DNA of 64,000 bases from JAVJSU01 sp040219275 (GTDB taxonomy: Bacteria; Chloroflexota; Anaerolineae; Aggregatilineales; Phototrophicaceae): the NCBI GenBank assembly GCA_040219275.1, contig JAVJSU010000103.1, positions 77,985-141,984 of the forward strand, read 5' to 3'. The notes under the pieces are model-generated. The model had not been told where the DNA came from. It was given only the letters and a program-made list of their open reading frames with translations, and made no database searches. A program made the translations under genes and the position numbers. Within the stretch, counting starts at the first letter, position 1. Each line of letters starts with the position of its first letter. Shown piece by piece: positions 34,080 through 44,274 of the stretch.

Positions 34080-34248
34080 TCTCTTAAAATGATCTTGATA
34101 CAATTTTGACTGATAGTCAACTTAGACAAGCCACAACGATAGAAAGCAGATACCCGTGACTATTTGGGAAGTGCGAGCAGATTTTTTACGGTAGGTTTGA
34201 TGGTACGCGCAAGTAGGTACTGGTTAAAATCATTAAGGAGTTAGGGTT

Positions 34249-36324
34249 ATGGGTAACGAATTGCATTCACTTTCCGACCTGTTTCAAAAACGGCTATTCA
34301 GGATACCGGATTATCAGCGAGGTTATGCTTGGAAACATGAACAACTTGCTGACTTCTGGGAAGATCTGTTGAATCTGCATGAGGATAGGTATCACTACAC
34401 AGGTTTGCTCTCCCTGAAAGCAGTCAACCGCAATGACACTGTAACTTGGCAGGATGACAAATGGCTTGTTGATGAACGTGGTTTTAAGCCGTTCCACGTT
34501 GTGGACGGTCAGCAACGTTTGACCACGTTCTCGATACTGATGTATGAAATTGTGGCGTTTGTCAAAGGACTACACGACAATCAGCATAAAACCGATGAGA
34601 ATATCTTCCTCGGCTCTATGTCGCTTTCCCTAGAAGACATCAAGGATCAGTATATTTTGCTAAAACGTAAGCCAGAGAAAATTGTTACTACCTACCTTTT
34701 CGGCTATGAGACAGATAATCCAAGTGCGGATTATTTGAAATACGAGATCTTCAATGAGCCGTTCGGCGGTACGGTATTTGAAACATACTACACGAAGAAC
34801 CTCAAATACGCCAAGTTATTTTTTGCCGAGAACCTCGTGGCGATGTATGAAAGCAGTGGCATTGATGGCATAGAGCAACTTTATAAGAAAATGACGCTTA
34901 GGCTGATGTTCAACCTCCACGAAATCGAGGATGATTACGACGTATTCGTTGCCTTTGAAACGATGAACAATCGTGGGAAACGACTAACAAATTTGGAGCT
35001 ACTGAAGAACCGTCTAATTTACTTAACCACGCTTTTTGACGATGTCCAAATCGACAAAACCGATAAAGAGCAGCTCCGTAAGAACATCAATGATGCGTGG
35101 AAAGAGGTATATTATCAGCTTGGGCGCAACCAGAACGCGCCATTATCTGATGATGATTTCCTACGCGCCCACTGGATAACGTATTTTCGATATTCCCGCA
35201 AGGCTGGTGACGACTATATCCGTTTCCTACTTGGCAAATTCTCAGCAAAGAATGTGTTTGAGAAACACACCATAACACAAGTTGCTGAGCAGTCAGAAAT
35301 CGTTTCGGATTTTGAACACGATGAGGACGAAAATGGGCCAGATGCTCAACCCGAAGTTGAGATGGTTCTCACAAGTAAACTTGCGCCGAAGGAAATCAGC
35401 GATTATGTAAACAGTTTAAAATCGCTTGCCAGATACTGGTATTACAGTTTTTTTCCTTACGATAGCGCGTTTGCAAACGATGAAAAGGTCTGGATTGACA
35501 AGCTGAATCGAATCGGCATTGGTTATTTCCGTCCATTGGTGGTCGCGGCATTAGCTACCGAAGAAACAACGACATCAGCCGAACGTGTGAACTTATTTAA
35601 AGCTATCGAGCGTTTTATCTTCGTATTATTCCGGGTCGGCAGCTTTCAATCGAGTTACCAGAGTAGCGTGTATTATAACAAGTCGCGTGATGTATTAAGC
35701 GACAATGCCTCCCTTGTTTCAATAGCTAGTGACTTGGAGGCTACAGTTGACGACAATATGACAGGGGCAATCACGAATTTTATCGTCCGTACTAATAGAC
35801 GTTTTGACTCTGGTGAAGGGTTTTACGGTTGGCGCGATTTGCGATACTTCCTCTACGAATATGAGTATGATCTAGCTGTAAAGTACAAACGTGAAAAGGT
35901 GGATCGTGATTCGTTTACAAAGGTCGAAAAGGATAAGGTGACAATAGAGCATATTCTGCCGCAGACCCCAACAGAATACTGGCGTAACGTATTCATAGCG
36001 TTCGACGAGCACCAGGTTAAGCAGCTATCCGCCTCACTAGGGAATTTACTTTTATTGTTGAAGAGCGTTAATTCGTCGCTTCAAAACAATAGTTTTCCAG
36101 ATAAAAAGACCCCTTCAGGCGAACGACCTGGATATGTAAACGGTTCGCATTCAGAGATTGAAGTCAGCAAAAATCAAGATTGGACGGTCCAAAACATTTT
36201 GAACCGAGGAATGCATCTCCTTGCGTTTATGGAAACCCGTTGGAGACTTAAACTCACGGACGAGGAAAAATCGGCGTTACTTCATATCCCAATGGTAAAC
36301 GATAGTCGAGATGTTCCGCAATAA
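34249..36324 (+). CDS. GmrSD-like DUF262-DUF1524 protein (type IV restriction / BrxU-type)
   Basis: A 691-residue single-chain protein. DUF262 is at the N-terminus with FRIPDYQRGYAWKHEQ (residues 17-32) and the nucleotide-binding/hydrolysis motif VDGQQRLTTF (about 85-94). FETMNNRGKRLTNLELLKNRL lies near 240. A C-terminal DUF1524 HNH-type nuclease domain has IEHILPQTPTEYW near 565 and a following GNLLLLLKSVNSSLQNNSF block (H-N-N type). GmrSD/BrxU proteins cut modified phage DNA in an NTP-dependent manner. It is monocistronic with its own promoter and flanked by duplicated ends of the sigma-like gene, so it looks like a cassette. Confidence 0.88.
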   Translation: MGNELHSLSDLFQKRLFRIPDYQRGYAWKHEQLADFWEDLLNLHEDRYHYTGLLSLKAVNRNDTVTWQDDKWLVDERGFKPFHVVDGQQRLTTFSILMYEIVAFVKGLHDNQHKTDENIFLGSMSLSLEDIKDQYILLKRKPEKIVTTYLFGYETDNPSADYLKYEIFNEPFGGTVFETYYTKNLKYAKLFFAENLVAMYESSGIDGIEQLYKKMTLRLMFNLHEIEDDYDVFVAFETMNNRGKRLTNLELLKNRLIYLTTLFDDVQIDKTDKEQLRKNINDAWKEVYYQLGRNQNAPLSDDDFLRAHWITYFRYSRKAGDDYIRFLLGKFSAKNVFEKHTITQVAEQSEIVSDFEHDEDENGPDAQPEVEMVLTSKLAPKEISDYVNSLKSLARYWYYSFFPYDSAFANDEKVWIDKLNRIGIGYFRPLVVAALATEETTTSAERVNLFKAIERFIFVLFRVGSFQSSYQSSVYYNKSRDVLSDNASLVSIASDLEATVDDNMTGAITNFIVRTNRRFDSGEGFYGWRDLRYFLYEYEYDLAVKYKREKVDRDSFTKVEKDKVTIEHILPQTPTEYWRNVFIAFDEHQVKQLSASLGNLLLLLKSVNSSLQNNSFPDKKTPSGERPGYVNGSHSEIEVSKNQDWTVQNILNRGMHLLAFMETRWRLKLTDEEKSALLHIPMVNDSRDVPQ

Positions 36325-36344
36325 TTTTAATAAAGAGAAACGGA

Positions 36345-36467
36345 TTGTCGCTTCTGCGGCGAAACGCCCACAAGTACCTGAACAAGGTGCACGCCTGTAT
36401 CGCTTGAGTTCAGCCGTTTTTGTTTCTGTAGCTGGTGAACTTTCATCAACCATATATTTTTTTGCGA
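36345..36467 (+). pseudogene. Degraded copy of the 3' end and trailer of the sigma-like gene
   Basis: Reading to the TGA at 36405-36407 gives LRRNAHKYLNKVHACIA, which matches the end of the sigma-like protein (RRRANKLLAQVYGCTA) at spaced positions. The following bases repeat its trailer (TCAGCCGTTTTT, a GCTGGTGA arm, ACCATATATTTTTTT, GCGA) nearly base for base. No other part of that gene is present. The GmrSD-like gene lies between the two copies. Confidence 0.7.
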
Positions 36468-38573
36468 CTAATCTTTGAGCAATAGCTTTGTAATGGTATC
36501 ATCTGCTATATCTCGAACGAAGCGACAACGGTTACGTTTTGGATGAAGTAGATACAGACGCTCAGAAGCCCGAGTCATACTTACATAAAATAACTTACGC
36601 TCTTGGGCAAGATCCGCTTCTTCAGTTTCAGACGATGTAATAAATGGTATAGCACCCTCGCGCAAATCAATCATAAAAACAATCGGAAATTCTAAGCCTT
36701 TGGCTGAGTGCATCGTGACGAGTTTAACTTGATTTTCAAGGATCTCAAACTTGGAATCTCGAAAATGTGACCAAGGTATATCTTCCTTTGATAGAAGTTT
36801 TCGTAAAGCTGCAAATGGTAGATTATCATTACGAGACAATATAGCAATATCACCAGGACGATATTTGCCACTCTGACATAACTTCACAATATTCTCAACT
36901 ACGAATTGCATAGCGTCTGAAGGTTCTTCATATTGCGCTAGAATAGGCTTTGGTCCTAATCGGTGTGTACTGCTTGGAGGAATGAATTCATCCTCTAACT
37001 TTAGATCGTCACACCCATCGAGAATATAACGTGCAGCTTCTAAAATTTGCTGAGTATTGCGGAAATTCTTTGCAAGTGTGCGTGTTCGATTACCTCGAAC
37101 GTTTATGCCACCCTCTTTCCAAGATATACCCCTGTAGTAAATGCTTTGAGCCGGATCAGCTAGTAATGTCAGACTACGGGATTCTTCAAAATCAGAAATC
37201 AACTTAGATGCAAGCTGTAGATAAATAGGTGGCAGGTCTTGAGCTTCATCGATAATCACCACGTCGTACTTCTGCAGAGAATTATGCTGTTTAAGAACAA
37301 GTCGTGGTAAGTCAGAAAAATCAACCAACTTATTTTCATCAAGCAGTTGTTGATACCTCTCGTAAATCTGCCAGACTATAGGGCGATGTCGTTCTCGATC
37401 TAAGCCAACACCACGACCAACACGATTCACCAACTGATATTCTTGAAGGTTTTGTAACCCTCTAGCACGTATCACATCACTGATTTCATCGAGGAAAAAA
37501 TTTGGCGGACGTACACGCACAACATTATCATCTGGATGTTGGAGACTAATTTCCTGCTGTGCTTGTTGAATAAAGGCGTATCGGTGATTCTTTGAAGCAA
37601 TTGGATACTTCCCATCGCTCAATATAGACCGATCAGGATACAATTGCCTCAGCATCCAACTACTATATGTATCGATTACGATATTGCTTTGCAGTTCACC
37701 GTAGAGTTCCTTATAAAGTTGACGTAGTACGTTCGCAAGTGTCCGCGAATATGTCAATAGCAATATCGAGGAACTTTCTCCAAACATTTGCCGTTTTTGT
37801 GCAATCGTTTGGGCTAGGTAATGAGCACGATATAATCCAATCGTAGTTTTTCCAGAACCTGCCACCCCCTTAATCAGAATTGGTCCTGTTGCACTCACAC
37901 GCACAAGTGCAATCTGATCATCAGTCAGGTTAAGCAAGAGTCGTTTGATTTTACCTTCACAGTAACCTTCAAGCTGATCGACATTGGTGCGATAGAGGAG
38001 TTGCTTTGTATCTAAGAATGTCTCGGCTGTCCAGCTTTCTCCTTTTAACAAAATATCGTAAAGGGTGTACTGGACGTTCTCCGGAATTATCAAATCCCAT
38101 ATAGCTTCTGGATCAGCAATCTTTTGAACAGAGTCCAAATATTCGTCGGGAACGCCAAACAAACGAAGATGATTGGTAGGGAAATTCCTGAATGGTTGAA
38201 ATTTTTGGAGATCATCTCGCCAGTCATATTCTTCTGTTGATGTGTCAGAGGATTCGCTGTCTAGCATGATATTCCATTCAGCTACCTCAGCACCGGGCAG
38301 GCTACTGAATGCATCAACAAAATCGTGCTTTCCAACACGCCATAGACCTATGCTGCCGTCTTGAAGCCATTCCCACAGTATTCTATATCCTTCGTTGACA
38401 CGCGAACGAAAAATTGAGCGGTTGGTAACTGTAATATGTTTATGTGTGTGCAATCCCGGATGGTGTGGATTCTCTTCAATTAATCGTATTGTTTTCGGGA
38501 CTCTTTCGCGGATTGCTTTATCTAAAACATCCAAGTCACCACGAAATTGCTCAGTAACAAATACTGTATACAT
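36468..38573 (-). CDS. RelE/ParE-like domain fused to a UvrD-type SF1 helicase
   Basis: A 701-residue fusion. Residues 1 to about 95 (VFVTEQFRGDLDVLDK, LHTHKHITVTNRSIFRSRVNEGYRILW) look like a RelE/YoeB-type toxin fold. The rest is a UvrD/Rep SF1A helicase: Walker A GVAGSGKTT (about 238), DEAQD Walker B (about 443), TMHSAKGLEFP (about 630) and YVSMTRASERLYLL (about 668). It is the last gene of the four-gene minus-strand operon (17 bases after the DUF1998 helicase). A helicase-nuclease or toxin-sensing role in defence is inferred. Whether the RelE-like domain retains catalytic residues cannot be judged here. Confidence 0.82.
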   Translation of the reverse strand: MYTVFVTEQFRGDLDVLDKAIRERVPKTIRLIEENPHHPGLHTHKHITVTNRSIFRSRVNEGYRILWEWLQDGSIGLWRVGKHDFVDAFSSLPGAEVAEWNIMLDSESSDTSTEEYDWRDDLQKFQPFRNFPTNHLRLFGVPDEYLDSVQKIADPEAIWDLIIPENVQYTLYDILLKGESWTAETFLDTKQLLYRTNVDQLEGYCEGKIKRLLLNLTDDQIALVRVSATGPILIKGVAGSGKTTIGLYRAHYLAQTIAQKRQMFGESSSILLLTYSRTLANVLRQLYKELYGELQSNIVIDTYSSWMLRQLYPDRSILSDGKYPIASKNHRYAFIQQAQQEISLQHPDDNVVRVRPPNFFLDEISDVIRARGLQNLQEYQLVNRVGRGVGLDRERHRPIVWQIYERYQQLLDENKLVDFSDLPRLVLKQHNSLQKYDVVIIDEAQDLPPIYLQLASKLISDFEESRSLTLLADPAQSIYYRGISWKEGGINVRGNRTRTLAKNFRNTQQILEAARYILDGCDDLKLEDEFIPPSSTHRLGPKPILAQYEEPSDAMQFVVENIVKLCQSGKYRPGDIAILSRNDNLPFAALRKLLSKEDIPWSHFRDSKFEILENQVKLVTMHSAKGLEFPIVFMIDLREGAIPFITSSETEEADLAQERKLFYVSMTRASERLYLLHPKRNRCRFVRDIADDTITKLLLKD

Positions 38574-38590
38574 GTACTGTTTCCCACTCG

Positions 38591-41500
38591 TTAGACATAA
38601 TCTGACGGACGGCGAATAGTTCTAAATGGATTCATAAGTGTGATTTCGTAGCCTCCATACTTCGACTGCACTTGGTTCCACGTTTGCCTCAAAATTGGAT
38701 GCTCAGTAGTCCATAGTGGATGAGTCTCAATTAGTACTTTAAGACGGTTCTTTTGGTGTCGTACAAATAAGCGCAACCCGTTCATCTCTTCAATTGAGGT
38801 GAAATGAAGTTTACGCATAGTTTCAGGTATTCCTTTGAGCGTGACGGATTTCCAGTAATTCTCGCCACCTTGCCAATTAGACGTGAGGTCAATGTTAGTT
38901 TCACCTGATGCAATCCGCGCCATATCGAGTGCTAGACGCCAATCCAGCAATCCATGATAAGGCATGTTGCTATAGTCACGCAGGCACTTATTGCAAGATG
39001 TATCACAGTCGAGATGTTCTTGATGTATCCATTTCGCGGCGATGCTTTCCTGCCCATTTGGTTGACTGTTAGGATTACTATGTTCAAGCAAAGTGCTGAA
39101 AACCTCCGGTTGTCCCAACAAGTTACAATACCCAGCTCCGTTTTCGAGTTTGTCGCACAGAAATGCCTCTGCAAATGGTATACCGTCGCCACCATAGGTA
39201 CGTGTTCCAGACTGTAATTCATCAGGATGCACATCAAGATAGGCGCTAGCTATTGTACGTAGCCAAAATGCCAATGAATACCAAGCAGCACGACCTTCCA
39301 CAACTGTTGGGTCGGCAAAAATGCCTCCTGACCAGTTATTGATCCCAGCAAGTAGGACATCTGTCTTGCGACGTGCCATTAGAGCGATACGGTATGAGTC
39401 TTCTGACTTGGTAATCGTGATACCCTTGCCGTTTGATTCCTCTACTGTGTAAGCTCCATCTTCAAAACCAGCTAGTTCGCTTTTTCTCGTGGTTACACCT
39501 GCTTTATGGAAAATAAAGCCACTTTCCCCCCCACGATCATTTATAGAAATCACATGGTCAGAGATACGTGTTACTCTTGAATTCTGGACAATGCTCGGTT
39601 GTCCTCTATGTTTGAATGCAAGGGATGGATGCGTGGCTCGTGGTTGCCATTCAAATTGCCCTTCATAGTCTTGAGGATTCTGATCAGTAAAGAAATCTCG
39701 TGGTTCGCGTACATCAATAATTCGGAGTGCTTCTGACGTTTGACAGACAGGACAGATGACTTTTTGAATGGGATCAGCCTCTGATACGGTAGCTGTGCGC
39801 TCAGTTTGAGGCACGACAGCCCGGCAATTGGAGCAAATACCAATTTTATAACTCGAATTTCGTAGAGGAGGGTAGAAACCGGAATTCACTTGCACCTTGT
39901 TTCCCCCACTCGGAGCAAGGTCAACAACTCCGATTGCAGTATGGACAGCTTTATCTTTGACAGTTTGCGAACCTGGTGCAAATTGACTAATCGCAATGTC
40001 AAGTTCTCGGTCAACACTGCTACCCGTGAACATTCGATGTGCGGTAAATGGCCACTCTGTGTACATTGTGCGAACCCGAGTTGGGAAGCCAAACATTGGC
40101 AACAGACCTGCATTGGCGAGACGTTCACCTAAAGCATTTTGAGTGTAGCTATCATCGTCAACTATAGCATCAATTTCGTCTAAAAATTTCTGGCACAAGT
40201 AATTGAGGTGGTCATTTTCTATATTCTTATTGTTCTCCCATTGAGTTTGTATAGCTAAGGCTTGAATGATAGAACGGATTCGTACTTCGTTTTGCTTTGC
40301 GGAAAGCCAATCTTTGACTTCAGATCTGTAACTTGAATGCCACTCTAAGATATTACCAAACTCACCATGAACGTTATCAGAACCTCCACCTTCAAAACGA
40401 ATGTCGGCAAATGCGGAACGCAAGACTTCTTTATGTAAGACACGCAAGAAAATTTCCTTACTACGCATATCGACATAAGGTGCAGGCGGTGCATCACCCG
40501 TCATGCTTTCTGGGCGATAATAATAGTAATCATCGTGGCTACGTCCACGACAGAACGTTACAGCCAAAGAGACGCCAGCATTACGTCGTCCAGCGCGTCC
40601 GACTCTCTGTTGGTAGTTGAATCGACGTGGTGGCATGTTTGCCATTTGAACTGCAAGCAAACTACCGATATCGACACCTGCTTCCATAGTTGTTGTTACA
40701 CTTAGTAAATCAATTCCCTCGACAAGAGGAATTTCATCATCAATGAATATTTCTTGGAAATGACGCTGACGGATGGGGCGCAAATCGCTATCTGTTTGTC
40801 CGGTCAATTCTTCGGCATTCATGCGAAAGGGTTCACCTGACTCACTCGACAAGTAAGTGTAATAGTCAAAATCCGGTCGAGTTTCATCATGGATGAGTGT
40901 TGATAAACATTCGGGACAAATACCTAAATTATCTTGTAGATAAAAGGCGTTACATCCTGTACATCGGTGACCGTCACGTTGACCATTTTGATTCAGTTCA
41001 GATGGTGGCACGATCATTAGCCTATCGGGATCAATTGCGGCATTACTGAATCCACCTACCAAAACGCCATTTTTCTTGAGTTCTGCTATCACATCAATCT
41101 GGTCAATACCAACGCTTTCGAGAAATTTTCTGGAAGGAGTAGGCAAATTATCTTTTTCGCCCGGTATAAAATAATCTGAATACTTGTGACGACGGCGTGA
41201 ACCGAGTTGTCTTATCACTAGATTAGAAGCAATATGGATTCGATCGTTTGATTGTCGTAGACTTTGATAAGTTACCCAACCCTGACCAAGACCCTCTAGA
41301 GAACGAGCCATGTGAGGAAAAATCGCATACATAACTTCACTTATAAGTGATAGTTTAATCTTTTCCAATTGACGCTCTTGCTTTTGGGTGAGTTGGATTT
41401 TGTTCGTGATAGGTTTATAGTCCCATGCAAAGCACTCATACCATGGATGCCATCCCTCGTCATAATAGCGAATGACATCATGGGGTGTGCCTCCTGGGTT

Positions 41501-44272
41501 GATGCCTAAACCGAGTAACTGTTGTGCGATAATATTCACCAACTTCGGCAAGGATACTGCACCGCCATAATGACTTATCATGAACATCCATTGGTCGTAT
41601 GCTTCACGATTTACAGGCGGTCGCTCATTCATCCATCGTGTTGCTTCTGCGTCAAGTTCTTCATGTGTTGTAGAAAAATAATGCATTCGCGCATTATCAT
41701 CGGCTTCAATAGGTTTGCTGACAGCTTCATACAGTTCGGCATTGATACTTTCAAGCATACGGAGGATAGATGTCTTAGGTTCAGAAAATCGGATATAACA
41801 TGCAAGGTTGTCCCAGTATTGTTCTAATGCTTGAATGAGTGCCATTCTCAGGACGTCGCGGTAGTGGTCACGCTCCATACCTGCCGCAAGTTTAGCGGCA
41901 TCTTGGCGACTATCCGAGAAAATAACCAGTTTGCGAGTCGCAACGTTTTCTGTTGGTGTTGGCATTTCACGTAGTAGTCCACCAGCAAGGACTTGTGATG
42001 CTTTTTGAAAACCCGTTCTATGATTACGTAGTGGTGATTTATTATTTTCTTTGCGACCGTAGTCTGCATCACAGCAAGCACATTTTGTTGGGAGTTCGGG
42101 TTCTAGCTCACCTTCAACAATGGTGTAAACATAGCACGCTATTTCATTGTCTTTTACATCTCGAGGGGATACACGGAGAGAACCTGTCACAGTATCGAGC
42201 GCCGCCTTTGTCCATCGCCTACTTTTTCCATCGACTGTCCAATTATCCGTTTCAGGTTTTGTGGTTCGCCAATCAACAGGCCAGACTAAGGCATACTGTC
42301 CATGATTACGATTTGTCACCGAACGATCAGGCATTCCTTCGAGATCTGGTTCATCAGCTGTCAGCACCATCGCACCTGAAATGCGCTTACCACTCGAATC
42401 GCTTGGAAAATGCTTGTATCCACCTAAATAAACATCGCCACAAACTTCACAAACAATGAGGTCAAGCACTCGCGAACCACATGAACAAGTTAAACGGTGG
42501 TTTGCATACACAGCACCAATGTTTGGCTGATGCTCTGTACGGAAGGCATAGTCACAACTGATATCGGTGCAATCAGCATTACTACAAGCCCACAGATTCA
42601 TTAAGTTGTGGAAAAAGAAATGTCCGCGTACAGGTTGGGATGAACGTTGACTTTTTTCCTGTTTGGATAAGCCTAGTGCAAGTAGGAGTCCGCGCATTGC
42701 ATCTGATATTTCTTCGCCAGAACCACCAAATATGATCTGGTCTAAATGGGGAATTTGTGTAGCACGAACACTACCATGCTTTGATAATGCGGCATCACGA
42801 ATGGCATCAGCTACATTTAATTCAGCTAGTGCTTCGCCGAGCCGCACATGCGGTAGAAGATTCTCACGGGTTTTTTGTTCAATCTTTTGCGCTAAGGCTC
42901 TCATGGCATCAGTTGCTCTATCAGCAACAATTGGATTCATTGGGTTCGTTGGGTCAGGTTGTACTTCCCGAACGAAAGTTTCAAAGTGTGTGGAATATGG
43001 ACTTAGGCTAAAACGCGCATTCTTTTGAGGTGATAATTCTGTTCCTGTAATGAAACTAAACTTTGCTTGGTCTTCAAAACTACGTCCGAAGAATTCACGA
43101 AGGAACTTGCGACCTTCTTCTGTATCTTCAAGACTTGCCGTTGTGGTTAAAATTCTAAGTTGTGGTGAATCGGGGGTTAAGCCAAGCCTCTCAAGTACCA
43201 AGCGAATAACATATGCCACCTCTGTTCCCGGTGTGCCGCGATAGGCATGTAATTCATCAATAATTAGATGAAAGATATGCAACGGCTGGTCTGTATCCTT
43301 TTTAGGATCGGATTCTAACCAACGCCTCGTATCATCAAAAATAGACGACTCAATTGAGCGCATCAGCATAATATTAAGCATCGAATAGTTGGTGATGAGA
43401 ATATCTGGTGGTGTATCCTGCATATCCCACCGAGACCACATCTCCGCACCATCTGGATTTGCGAAGTACCATTTGGCATCGTCGCTAGCACTATTGCCTT
43501 GCAGAATCTCTCGATATGCGGTCTCCATATCTCGGAGTTCTGATCTCAATCGTTCGATACTGTGCTCGTTTTCATTGCCTGATATAGGTGTTAAGCCTGT
43601 ATAGCGACCAAACGTAATACGATTACCATCTCGGTTTCTATCTAACCATGCACGAATCTGGTCATTATCTAAGGTTTGACGTAAGCGACGCAATTGGTCT
43701 TCTACTAAGGCATTGAGTGGATAAAGGATCAATGCCCTAACAGCAGCGGGCCGTTCAAAATGTTCCCATTGAGATCTGCGATCTCCGTTCCCATTCCACC
43801 ATTTTCGATTCTTACTTGGCTTTCTGGCAGCTTGCCATGTTGCAGATTCACGTGCGAGCTGAGCCAGAAGAGGTGATAGAAACGATTCTGTTTTACCTGA
43901 GCCAGTTCCAGTAGTAACAATGATGTCCTTCTGTTGCACAATAGCATCGTGTAGAGATTGCCATTGATGTTGATATAAATTGAAATCTCTAGTCCCATCA
44001 CTAAACAGCATTTTCGCTAACTCTTGCAAACCTAGATAGGTGTCATCTCCCGTCAGGTCAACAAGCTTCTGTGCAGCTTCTGCTATCTTGTAATCTGATG
44101 GTGGATACACAGGGATCGTTTCAAGTAACGGAAACTGGCTTAGAATTTCTGGTTGCTGTAGTAGTTGACGTCTTTCTTGAGACAGTGCTTGGTTTCTGAG
44201 TGGGAATGCACTTTCGATGTACATCCGATAAATACGTTCAAGGCGTCGATAAGAGCCAACTACATCATACAT
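38591..44272 (-). CDS. Giant SF2 helicase with DUF1998-type zinc region (DruE/DpdJ/DrmA-like)
   Basis: A 1893-residue DExH helicase. Walker A is TGTGSGKT at 121-128, DELH near 337, QRVGRAGRR near 1224. The protein carries four cysteine-rich patches (for example LTCSCGSR then VCEVCGDV near 600, HRCTGCNAF then GICPEC near 1100, CSNCR then CPVCQ near 1480) and ends with CDTSCNKCLRDYSNM near 1780, the DUF1998/MrfA four-cysteine site. Helicases of this design are the core of Druantia (DruE), DISARM and Dpd defence systems. It has AAAGGA 7 bases before ATG and starts 3 bases after the upstream gene. Subfamily not decidable by eye. Confidence 0.85.
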   Translation of the reverse strand: MYDVVGSYRRLERIYRMYIESAFPLRNQALSQERRQLLQQPEILSQFPLLETIPVYPPSDYKIAEAAQKLVDLTGDDTYLGLQELAKMLFSDGTRDFNLYQHQWQSLHDAIVQQKDIIVTTGTGSGKTESFLSPLLAQLARESATWQAARKPSKNRKWWNGNGDRRSQWEHFERPAAVRALILYPLNALVEDQLRRLRQTLDNDQIRAWLDRNRDGNRITFGRYTGLTPISGNENEHSIERLRSELRDMETAYREILQGNSASDDAKWYFANPDGAEMWSRWDMQDTPPDILITNYSMLNIMLMRSIESSIFDDTRRWLESDPKKDTDQPLHIFHLIIDELHAYRGTPGTEVAYVIRLVLERLGLTPDSPQLRILTTTASLEDTEEGRKFLREFFGRSFEDQAKFSFITGTELSPQKNARFSLSPYSTHFETFVREVQPDPTNPMNPIVADRATDAMRALAQKIEQKTRENLLPHVRLGEALAELNVADAIRDAALSKHGSVRATQIPHLDQIIFGGSGEEISDAMRGLLLALGLSKQEKSQRSSQPVRGHFFFHNLMNLWACSNADCTDISCDYAFRTEHQPNIGAVYANHRLTCSCGSRVLDLIVCEVCGDVYLGGYKHFPSDSSGKRISGAMVLTADEPDLEGMPDRSVTNRNHGQYALVWPVDWRTTKPETDNWTVDGKSRRWTKAALDTVTGSLRVSPRDVKDNEIACYVYTIVEGELEPELPTKCACCDADYGRKENNKSPLRNHRTGFQKASQVLAGGLLREMPTPTENVATRKLVIFSDSRQDAAKLAAGMERDHYRDVLRMALIQALEQYWDNLACYIRFSEPKTSILRMLESINAELYEAVSKPIEADDNARMHYFSTTHEELDAEATRWMNERPPVNREAYDQWMFMISHYGGAVSLPKLVNIIAQQLLGLGINPGGTPHDVIRYYDEGWHPWYECFAWDYKPITNKIQLTQKQERQLEKIKLSLISEVMYAIFPHMARSLEGLGQGWVTYQSLRQSNDRIHIASNLVIRQLGSRRRHKYSDYFIPGEKDNLPTPSRKFLESVGIDQIDVIAELKKNGVLVGGFSNAAIDPDRLMIVPPSELNQNGQRDGHRCTGCNAFYLQDNLGICPECLSTLIHDETRPDFDYYTYLSSESGEPFRMNAEELTGQTDSDLRPIRQRHFQEIFIDDEIPLVEGIDLLSVTTTMEAGVDIGSLLAVQMANMPPRRFNYQQRVGRAGRRNAGVSLAVTFCRGRSHDDYYYYRPESMTGDAPPAPYVDMRSKEIFLRVLHKEVLRSAFADIRFEGGGSDNVHGEFGNILEWHSSYRSEVKDWLSAKQNEVRIRSIIQALAIQTQWENNKNIENDHLNYLCQKFLDEIDAIVDDDSYTQNALGERLANAGLLPMFGFPTRVRTMYTEWPFTAHRMFTGSSVDRELDIAISQFAPGSQTVKDKAVHTAIGVVDLAPSGGNKVQVNSGFYPPLRNSSYKIGICSNCRAVVPQTERTATVSEADPIQKVICPVCQTSEALRIIDVREPRDFFTDQNPQDYEGQFEWQPRATHPSLAFKHRGQPSIVQNSRVTRISDHVISINDRGGESGFIFHKAGVTTRKSELAGFEDGAYTVEESNGKGITITKSEDSYRIALMARRKTDVLLAGINNWSGGIFADPTVVEGRAAWYSLAFWLRTIASAYLDVHPDELQSGTRTYGGDGIPFAEAFLCDKLENGAGYCNLLGQPEVFSTLLEHSNPNSQPNGQESIAAKWIHQEHLDCDTSCNKCLRDYSNMPYHGLLDWRLALDMARIASGETNIDLTSNWQGGENYWKSVTLKGIPETMRKLHFTSIEEMNGLRLFVRHQKNRLKVLIETHPLWTTEHPILRQTWNQVQSKYGGYEITLMNPFRTIRRPSDYV

Positions 44273-44274
44273 AA

